From Xiphydria camelus (Eukaryota; Arthropoda; Insecta; Hymenoptera; Xiphydriidae): 64,000 nt of DNA. A model generated the notes under the pieces. The model was given only the letters and a program-made list of their open reading frames with translations, was not told the DNA's origin and ran no database searches. A program made the translations under genes and the position numbers. The stretch covers positions 21,793,186 to 21,857,185 of the forward strand of contig OY783201.1 of the NCBI GenBank assembly GCA_963678675.1. The letters are read 5' to 3'. How positions within the stretch are numbered: position 1 is the stretch's first letter; each line of letters starts with the position of its first letter. Positions 56,036-64,000 of the stretch are shown piece by piece.

Positions 56036-56091
56036 TTGGTAACATTATGCACGCCAATCCCGAAGACACTTGGAACACGCGCGCGACGCTA

Positions 56092-57492
56092 TTCCAAGAA
56101 GTTTTCAAGACAAAATCGATTTGACATCTGCCGGGGTCCCCTTGTGAGATACGCCCTTACGTGATAAGACCGACGATATTCTGCTATTCGTGGCGGAGAC
56201 AAATCTGACAACCCCGCAGTCCGTACGTAGTGAAGACGCTAGATGGAAGCATTACTCGGCTGATAAAAGTAGACGAGTAATAGGTTTGAAATAAAGGTTT
56301 TCTGCAATGGGCTTTCAGAAATCTTTCGTGCAAAAGGTGGTAGTACCTTGTACAAGGTTTATTTTAGGGTCCCATAGAAGAATTCATTTCAATACTTTGA
56401 TTGTTTCCGCGTTTACAACTTGCAAAATATAGGTATATTTGTGAGGTCGCCGATGGATTACAACAAAGAAATTTATTTATTTTTTTCTATAGGGCCCTAG
56501 ATTTATGTTTTTTAAGTGTGGTGGCGAAAAGTACAAAAGGTTCTTATGCACCATGTTGGAATTATCGCTTTACAGCCGCGACAACTTTTCGGGCGTTTCC
56601 AGACGGGGTGTGTCGGCCTCTTAAGATGGGATTTCGTTGTGACGGTCACCCGTTACGGCTAGCCGTAGCATTTAAGAGAAAAGAGGACCAAACCAAATGT
56701 TTATGAGTGTGTACGCATACACACCACTGGTGCCGCCTATTGTACGAGTTAACACGTCACAAGTAGATTTCTCTTTCAGTTTTTAAGTTTTGCTCACATT
56801 ATCAGTGCCTAAATGATTGTTAATAGTGAAGAATTTACTTCTCCATGCGTATTAGTAACGTGAATATGTGTGGTTTCAGAGGAACAAATGATTATTTGCG
56901 TGAGGCCATTCAAGGCCATATAACCTTGCTCCCGCATTCCCCAATAAACTCACAGCGGGGTATTATTTACTGATGTATACAATGCAAAAATAACTTATTT
57001 ATCGCAATAATATCTACTTTCAACTTTTTAAGCGTATGCCCATAACAGCAGAGCATTGCAACGAGATAAATAGATGGCATTAGCAGTGTATACATGTGCA
57101 CTTGTATATAATTACTCCTCCGCCCTCTTAACCGTCACATCTAATCGTAACGGTTTGATATTTTCATGTGAACCTAGAGCGAGTGGCCACGTTTCTCTAG
57201 TCGGGGCGCCAGTGCATTAGTGTCCACCAATTAGCGTCAAGTACAAGTTGCGAGAAATGTAAGGCACTTTATCATCTTGCGTTTGCATGACTAATGCACG
57301 TTTATTGCGAAAATACGTAGACGATGATAACAGACTGATGAAATTGAACGACTGTCGCTTTTGAACAGTTTAAACATGCACATCGCCATCGCAATTGTAC
57401 TAAAATATGTGAAATAATTACAGTGGGTACAAGAACCATTGTACTGTCATAAGTTTGTAGATAATTTCATGAATAACTTCTCAAAGTGAAGA
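56092..57492. other. unique sequence, no gene recognised
   Basis: Short frames, the largest at 56401-56706 on plus, with no recognisable motif or paired splice sites. AT-rich toward the right. Confidence 0.4.
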
Positions 57493-57494
57493 TA

Positions 57495-58070
57495 TTAGAT
57501 GTGCACAACTTTGCTTCCGCCGTTTTGTTTTTTCCCCGAAATTCGAGGCTTTATTGTAAAAACTGGTTAAATTGATGTATTTGAGGCGTTTTGAAATTAT
57601 TTGTTGAGTCACTCCCAATGTGATCGTGCCAATTCTTCTTGACTTTGACACGAGTCTTCATCAAGTAATGCCTCTAATTCTGAATCTTCGAAAACCTTCT
57701 CTTCCACCGCTATACCGGTCTTCAACATGAAAATCACCGTTCCGGAAACGTGGAAACCACTCACGATACGTTCTTTCGCTAATAGCAGCCTCACCATAAA
57801 TACTTGAAAACATTCAATGAGCCTCAGCCGCAGATTCCTTCATATTGAAGCAGAACATTTGAACCTCCCGCAAATGACGAGAATTTGGCCCGTAAACTGA
57901 CATTTTCAATCGAGAATGACTTTATGATGCAGACATAGATCGACTAATGTTTTCATGGGGTTATGTTGACAGATGCCCAAGAGTGACCTCTACGATCTAT
58001 TTATTTCGACCACCACCTACCGGCTAGAGCCATCTATAGGAAAACGGCGGAAGCAAAATTGTACACCTAA
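57495..58070 (-). mobile_element. mariner deletion derivative (mauritiana-type), 576 bp
   Basis: The ends TTAGATGTGCACAACTTTGC (57495) and the inverse of the right end, TTAGGTGTACAATTTTGCTT (to 58070), are flanked by TA (57493-57494 and 58071-58072). Same family as 12357-12914, inverted in the window, and again only the transposase N-terminus survives, so both may come from one internally deleted ancestor. Confidence 0.87.
57609..57903 (-). pseudogene. mariner transposase N-terminal fragment
   Basis: From an ATG at 57903 (MSVYGPNSRHLREVQMFC-like), the minus strand reads through the helix-turn-helix region with frame breaks, then VEEKVFEDSELEALLDEDSC and QSQEELARSHWE before a stop near 57609. 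This is the mauritiana-type N-terminus. Beyond it only the linker to the terminal repeat remains; the DDD domain is deleted. Confidence 0.8.
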
Positions 58071-58139
58071 TATTAATGTTTCATTATTATTTTGCTATAG
58101 TGAATTTTTGGGTAAATATACCCGTGCAAACGTATTTGG

Positions 58140-58960
58140 CACGAAACTCTACGGAGTTTCTTAATCATGGCAGTGCGCGATGGATGAACGCTGTTATTAG
58201 CCGCGACGGCTGACCGTCGCAACAAAATCCCACATTTACACGAAGCATTTTCTACTTTCTCTATCTTCCCTCTGCTCATCTCTACGCGTACAGCCTCTAG
58301 ACGGATACAAAAATACGGTCTACGCCTCGTACGGCATTCGGGGCACGGATTGAGCGGGTTTGAAATATTTGATATTCCGTACAAGAGGAGATATAGGAGA
58401 GAGGACGCGCGTGAAAAAAGGAAGGAGCTCGTGTCTTCCGGAAATTAGGAAAATGTAAGGCATACGGCACGTGCCGAATCGCAACCCGCTTTGTCGTTTA
58501 TGAAAATATACCTTGATATTCGCAAACGTTGCGGCGCTTGCGAAACCAGCCTGCGTATCGAGGGGGCGTGACCATGAGATATGGGACGCGACGGTGTCGA
58601 GCGGCTGTAGCGATAATCTACGAATTTATAATATATAGTCCGCTCGTAGAGATAAGGCGCCCAGTGTAGCTGCTGCAATGCGCGGCAAAACGCCCCTGAC
58701 AGTAAACACCCTTGCCATGCTGTCAATAGTTTATGTTTACGTTTAAACCGCGGGCGCTTTGGGACCGTTATTTATCGCGGACGCATTCATCTCACGAAAC
58801 TCGATCTGAGTCGATCAAACTTCCCTCCTGCGTAATCGGCATGCTATTTCCTTGCCGTTGAAATCCCTCGACCTCTCGTACGTCATTCCCCTCGCTACTG
58901 TTATCTGGTACGGGGCAAAAATGTGAGACTTTAACTTTTCGCGCCGCTTAAAGAGTCGTA
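58140..58960. promoter_or_regulatory. CpG-rich island
   Basis: CpG-rich block with overlapping minus-strand frames of Arg/Ser-rich composition. I see no splice-paired coding frame. Confidence 0.3.
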
Positions 58961-58999
58961 TATCAAGGTTCATTCTGAATTGAATTTTTTAAATCACAT

Positions 59000-59125
59000 A
59001 TTCTCACCCCCCTCTCTATCCCTCCCTCTCCCCCTCCCTATATCACTGCTTCCTTCCCTCGCTCTACCCCTCTCTCCTTTCTTCTCTGTATCTCTTCCTC
59101 GCTGCCTCTCTCTCCCTCTCTCTTT
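59000..59125. repeat. CT-rich polypyrimidine tract
   Basis: Degenerate CCCTCTCT and CTTCC units over about 125 bases. The Ser/Leu/Pro frame on plus and the Arg/Glu frame on minus are artefacts. Confidence 0.85.
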
Positions 59126-59129
59126 AATT

Positions 59130-61060
59130 CGCGTTTTATACAGAGGACGTGGTAAGGATACTGTCCATAAGAGACGTTTGAATACGAGCGAGAAATAACG
59201 GGGTGGCATGAAACTATTATTTCGTTCATATTGCTACAAAATAGGGTGCGCGTAATTCTTTCACCTTTCATCTAAAAAATTCATTATTTTTTTCACTTCT
59301 TTTACACTCTCTAAGTATAACCAATATATATATGTCCTATTTCCATTTTTCGCTTTTCTTATTATAAATCCATTTGTTTTATTTCAAATTGTAGACGCAA
59401 AAATAAGTAGAGAATAAGAGAAAACTGTTGAGACACGATCTAGAATCTATGGTATCATATTCCAAAAACGTCGTTCTTTCGAAATGAAAAATAATGGAAA
59501 CAATAAACTTTCCGATCAGGCTTGTCTAAAGAGAAGGAGGATTTACGAATGGACAAATACGCGCGCGTAACGACGCACGAATACTATGGTGAAAGTGGCA
59601 ATAAATTATTGCACTTTACGGGCTCGTAATAATTGAATCGATGGCTGCGCAAAAGCGATAAAACGGTTTTCAGTTGACCCCTAAGATATATTCATTGAAA
59701 TAATGTGTACATATAGGTATATGCAAATATGCACAGACAGACCAACCTATACGCTGTGTGCGTTAGACGTCGCGACATCTGTTGTTATAAATGTGGCGAA
59801 TTTCTTAGCTAGATAATAATACGTCTACTGTATATGGCAAAGGAGTGAAAATTGAAGAATAATTGTCGATTTTAGTGCAATATAATTAATTTTTGAAGGC
59901 AATACTTTGTGATGTAAGAATATTTATCGATTCGGCTGGAAAAGGGTAAGTTCGATATTCAATTGTTTGTGTATTTAGCATAATACTAAAAATTTAGAGA
60001 TTATGAAAACGTAAACATTGGATTGCGAAATTGATATAATTAAAAATTTTAATCATAAAGTTTTATTACATTCATTTGAGAAGGAATGAAGACGATTTAG
60101 AATAATTTATTTTATAAATTTGGAAAAAGGAAATCTGAAAAGTAGCTAAGTAAAGTTCCGCAATTCTCCGATTCGCGCACACGATCGTTCTCTATCTCCC
60201 CCACTAGTCTGCCGCACACGGCGTAAGTATACACCGTACTGAAACAGATTAGTCCTTTCAAAGTTAGATTTGTGAGATATTGGTACCTACTCAAGGTACA
60301 AGATTAAGTTATAATATTCCACCACTAAGGAAAGTACGAGCATTCTGTGCTTAAAATACTAAAGCAATGGTATATTTTCATCTAAACAACATGGCTTTTG
60401 TACACTAAAACCACATACCATTATTTAAATATTTTTATAAATAAAATATGCTTAAAAATCGACGTCATGTTGTATAAAAAACAGAAGAAGCAGGCACCAA
60501 AGTACCAAGTCTTTCTTTCCAGCGGTTACATAATAATCTTATTACCTAGTTATTTCGTTGGCTGAGGCTGGATTAGGTTAAGTTAGCTTTGATTACTCAT
60601 TTTATCATTGTTTTCCTGCTAAAAAGTACAGCTTCATGAATGTAACGCGAATAGTCGCGTGGGGTGTAAGCCATCATTCCAAACACTTTAACACAGGTAT
60701 TATGATGACTACAATGCAGATATGCATACCAAAACAAGTAAATCAGCTTTCTAAAATAATTTTCGAGGGGTACTGAAGGCAGCAGTGCTTAAACAAATTT
60801 TATCTGGCTTCGGCAATTGAAAGAAGTTGCCTGGGGTATAGGGTACACCCCATGCGCCTATCAGAGGGTTAAACAGAGCCTGGGGCATCTATCCCGCTTT
60901 TACCCTACATAATACGAAGGATAAGTAACGGATTCTTAATATAATTCTTCGTCAACTGAAGTATCAACACACGCCTACATACGAGTACAGAGCTGTGGGC
61001 AGCCCTTCAAGTATCTTGCCTCATCCCTCCAATTTCTCAATCTGTCCTTCGAACGTTAAG
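59130..61060. other. AT-rich region, no gene recognised
   Basis: AT-rich sequence with no supported exon. At 60845-60898, TAGGGTACACCCCATG and CCCGCTTTTACCC before TA weakly resemble pogo-like ends but pair over only a few bases. Confidence 0.4.
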
Positions 61061-61062
61061 GC

Positions 61063-61576
61063 AGGCAGCTACACACGTAACTGTATACTTGACAAGTGTA
61101 TGCTTGTACAAGTTTTTTGTGCATGCTTACTTTAAAGCCAGTTACACGTGTAACTGCATACTTGACAAGTATGCTTGTACAAGTTTGTTGTGCATGCATG
61201 CTAGAGCAAAAGAAACGTAGCATGTGGTGTAAACAGTGGTTGATGAAAAATAATACCGATTCACATATAAACCTTTTCTTACTCAAAAACGTTGCTAACT
61301 CTCGGACTACAATGAATGATGTAGAAAAGTATACGTTCGAAATGCCGCTCTACAAATTCAGGTTTGCCCAAATCTGTCGTGACCATACACACATTCATGT
61401 ACACTTGCGCCAGCCCAGCTTCTACAAGTCACAGTATAGAAATTCAAACATTTTTTCATGTGACTTGTACAGACAAAGACTTGTGCAAGTTTTTCCATAC
61501 ACACCTTCATGTATAATTGCACAAAAAACTTGTACAAGCATACTTGTCAAGTATTCAGTTACGTGCGTAGCTGCCT
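61063..61576. mobile_element. MITE with about 60-bp inverted ends, 514 bp
   Basis: AGGCAGCTACACACGTAACT at 61063 and its inverse ending 61576 continue through ACTTGACAAGT, GCTTGTACAAGTTTTTTGTG on both sides. A second direct copy of the left end, including GTAACTGCATACTTGACAAG and TTGTACAAGTTTGTTGTGCA, lies at 61140-61195. The plus-strand frame of about 200 codons across the element is set by these repeats and shows no domain. Confidence 0.75.
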
Positions 61577-61589
61577 TCACGTCGAGTCG

Positions 61590-62790
61590 TCGTGCCTACA
61601 CATGGTCGAATTTCTCAGACGATGATCTCCAAGCGCGCCCCTCCCAGGACCACTGCATACTCGTTACCACTTTCTCCCGGTTGAAAGACAAGCGATAGAG
61701 CGAGTCGAGCTGCGACCAAATAAACTCGCGTCTGCGTTTACACTTTGGATTACGTAATAGCGCGGAGCCAGTGTCGAGTAGACACCCTCACCCTCGCTTC
61801 TACACTGCTCATCACCTATAATAGATATTACACTCAACGGCGGGGAACGTCTATCGGTCCCCCGAACGCCGGCTTTATATTATACACGACCCAATTCCGG
61901 TCCGGAACTGGAGAGAGGACTTCGCGCTCGTCCTTTGGCTATGGCCGATCCCCTTCCTCCCGACTCGAAGAAATCGCTCCGGGGCACCATCCGGGGGTGT
62001 GGGAGAACGGGACGATGCGACGCGAGAGAGGGTATGGATGAGAATCCCCATCGGCTTCGCGAACGGAACGTTATAACCGTCATAAATTTGCAGTTTGCGA
62101 AACTGGAGAGAGGCTGGTGAGCTCGGACGATTCCCCTTCGATATAAGCTTCGGCAGAAATGGATTCCGGAATCGAAGAAAGAGAGCAAGGGGACGAGCGG
62201 TGGAAAAGAACTGTGAGATAGTGAGACGAGATGCTCCGGAAAAGAAGGGGGGGGGGGAGCTGTGACGGCGGGACAGTAAAGAGCGAGTTGAGTAGGGTCC
62301 AGCTACTTGTAGAAAAGAGAAGGAGGGAGTACAAGAGAAGAGAGAGAGAGAGAGACTGGATCACCGACCACCGATGTTACGTACACATCGGCATTTGCAA
62401 TTCATACCGCGTATCGCGAAGGCATGACAGGGCGACTATGTTGCCCCACTCCCCTTTTGCACTGTGTAATGTACCAACATATACACCCACAGGCGGTATA
62501 TCCGTTGAGAGGTTGGTATAGATGTAGAGACAATACCGTCTCGAATGACGTGCGGCCTTTCTTAGACCTGTCGATAACACGCGTTGGTCTCGAAGAAAAG
62601 TTCGGAAAAAGCTCGCGCGCCAGTCCATGCGCGTTTAAACCTTGAGGTGCTTTAAGAAAGTTGGCAAGCGGTGGAAAAGGGGCGCATTGATTGACGCGGT
62701 TCAATTATTCTTCGGCGAAGGAGACGTCGGTTACGCGCAAAACCCGGTTAGTTCCGAGATGCGTCACGAGATCTTGCGAAAAAATGTAAG
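61590..62790. promoter_or_regulatory. CpG-rich island
   Basis: CpG-rich block with a G10 run near 62249 and (GA)n at 62340-62356. Many overlapping frames on both strands; none has recognisable motifs with splice pairs. Confidence 0.3.
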
Positions 62791-63182
62791 CCATCGAAAA
62801 ATGTAGGTACCTTTTTTTACGTTACAGTCCGACCTCCCGTAAAATGTCACTATTCGGGATAAATACGACCGGTGCCAGAAAAAAGGCATGTATCTTTGAC
62901 CGACTATCGTTATAGAATATTGTAGCTCATTGCCATGCAAAGAAAAGTCGTAAGTCATATCGATGGCAACAAGGACTTACGATGTTTCCTCGTACAGCAA
63001 AAAGTTACGATTCTCAATGACAATGGAAAAATACGTGCTTTATTCTGGTACCGGTCAAATAGTTATTTGTTATGACAATTCTGTTATGAATGGGGGATAC
63101 GCGTAAGGCTATGGTCGATCAATAAATTGATGGGATCATCGGGGGATCTATTTTACGAATTTTCAATTCCCATTTTCAAATA

Positions 63183-63998
63183 AGGTGCATTCGGGTAATA
63201 TGGCCCGCGTTCCAACATATTGCCAATAAAAGTATTATTTAATTACTAAAACAACTGACTTTTTGTACATATCTTTATTAAGAAATACTAAAAATAAAAA
63301 TGCACCCTCTGATGTAACGTTTCTCGTAACCCAAAAACAAAAACACCTATTTTTAAAAAGATGTAATATGGGCCATATTTCCGTCATTAAGGATAATATG
63401 GCCCGGTAAGAAGTAGCAGGGCGGAAATATGGCCCAAGTTTATGATGAGCAATTTGGACACACAAATGCTTCATCATCATCCGCGGTGAGTCCGACACAG
63501 TCTTCGTGAACCCATCTACGACAAGCTGCACATTGCCGCATATCTTCAATCCAAAATTTTTATTTAGAACGGAAATAAGACTTGGTCGAAAATTGGCCCA
63601 TGTAAGTACACAACAACTGGACCATATTTCCGCCCCGTGCATTTTGCGAATTTGGGGTTATGTATCGAAAATAGACAAAAAATTTTATTATTATATGGTA
63701 AAATGCTATCTAAAACTACAATGTTCTAAGCTGTATATGTACTTACCGGTCTTGCCTAATAAACACCGAAACAAACGCACTTCAAGAATACAATATTTTA
63801 TAAGAAATACCGTCGAAAAATGAATTCACGTCTATCTCGTGGTTTAACTAAACAACTGTTAGTGAAGTTAGCAGGAAGTTATCAACACTTTAATAGAGAA
63901 TACTAATTTTCAGCCACTGCTTGACAGATGGCGCAACATGTCCAAGAAAAACAGAGTGGGCCATATTTTCGTCCGGGCCATATTACCCGAATGTACCT
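63183..63998 (-). mobile_element. pogo-like non-autonomous transposon, 816 bp
   Basis: The left end AGGTGCATTCGGGTAATATG and the inverse of the right end, AGGTACATTCGGGTAATATG, are flanked by TA (63181-63182 and 63999-64000, the last bases of the window). The GGGCCATATT motif recurs inside (63370, 63400, 63430, 63612). The minus strand keeps the transposase C-terminal finger. Confidence 0.85.
63440..63553 (-). pseudogene. C-terminal PHD-like Cys/His finger of a pogo transposase
   Basis: The minus-strand frame reads MRQCAACRRWVHEDCVGLTA, then DDDEAFVCPNCSS and a stop at 63440-63442. The order C-x2-C, W-x-H-x2-C, C-x2-C matches the second half of the PHD-like finger ending insect pogo transposases, and the same domain is kept at 18082-18282. 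The first cysteine pair lies upstream in a broken part. An overlapping 135-codon frame on the same strand in another register is a shadow. Confidence 0.75.
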
Positions 63999-64000
63999 TA

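Larger units (their letters stand above)
55302..56089. mobile_element. foldback element with tRNA-like modules in both arms, 788 bp
   Basis: Two arms of about 270 bases (55302-55570 and 55818-56089) are inverted copies with roughly 90 percent match. Outer ends: CGCGTCGCGCGCG against CGCGCGCGACGC; inner ends: CCAATATTAT against ATAATATTGG. Each arm holds a tRNA-like module (55358-55427 and 55966-56035), an AT-rich segment, and CCTCGTTGAGGTGAACC. The 247-base centre holds a minus-strand cysteine-rich coding fragment. I could not define a target duplication. Matching arms of this length form a strong hairpin. Confidence 0.75.

Noticed and set aside
60845..60898. Short pogo-like element
   Set aside because: TA-flanked GGGTA ends are present but pairing stops after about five bases.
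61096..61698. 200-codon plus-strand frame
   Set aside because: It spans the MITE at 61063-61576; the start and end segments are inverted copies and no domain is visible.
1..64000. CRISPR arrays, bacterial operons, phage or plasmid features
   Set aside because: No regular short repeats with unique spacers, no operon-like gene runs, no ribosome-binding sites; base composition, splice signals and mariner/pogo elements show a eukaryotic nuclear genome.

Overview
This is a eukaryotic nuclear window, almost certainly from an insect and probably a hymenopteran. The evidence: short ORFs throughout, intron-style splice signals, several TA-flanked DNA transposons (mauritiana-type mariners, pogo/Tigger-type elements with zinc-finger or acidic C-termini), a TTAGG-like motif near 55226, and blocks that stay rich in CpG. 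The ant or wasp assignment is an inference from the transposon types and the undepleted CpG. There are no operons, no ribosome-binding sites and no bacterial features. No complete protein-coding gene is visible.

Layout. About 18 CpG-rich, low-complexity islands of 0.3 to 2.5 kb (for example 2300-3420, 7250-8870, 10430-11330, 15130-16180, 18780-21240, 35160-40300, 58140-58960, 61590-62790) alternate with AT-rich stretches of 1 to 3 kb that hold most of the mobile DNA. The strongest host-gene signal is a minus-strand exon at 18918-19218 (Gln/His/Pro-rich, strong splice donor) next to the largest island; it is probably an early coding exon of a regulatory gene whose next exon would lie at lower coordinates. 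Weaker plus-strand exon candidates lie at 3168, 30122, 35495, 38326, 40817 and 43097. The pair at 38326-38484 and 40817-41039 is phase-compatible and may belong to one gene.

Mobile DNA dominates. (i) TA-flanked pogo/Tigger-type deletion derivatives at 1314-2246, 17710-18517, 22859-23967 and 63183-63998, each keeping one end of a transposase reading frame (an N-terminal helix-turn-helix, a C-terminal Cys/His finger, or an acidic tail with a basic/aromatic domain), plus coding-free Tigger-like elements at 17141-17611, 27504-29013, 42404-43093 and 46629-46959. (ii) Mariner relics at 12357-12914, 12988-14519, 30670-31190, 32856-33424 and 57495-58070. (iii) Foldback or palindromic elements, the most unusual being 55302-56089, whose arms each carry a tRNA-like module around a cysteine-rich coding fragment, and 54242-54895, whose loop carries a tRNA A-box-like segment. 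(iv) The 3' end of a non-LTR retrotransposon at 50099-50305 and a PIF/Harbinger-like fragment at 45735-45930. Several insertions are nested, which gives relative ages.

All domain names come from reading translations by eye; no database search was possible. The rest is AT-rich intronic or intergenic sequence in which I see nothing specific.
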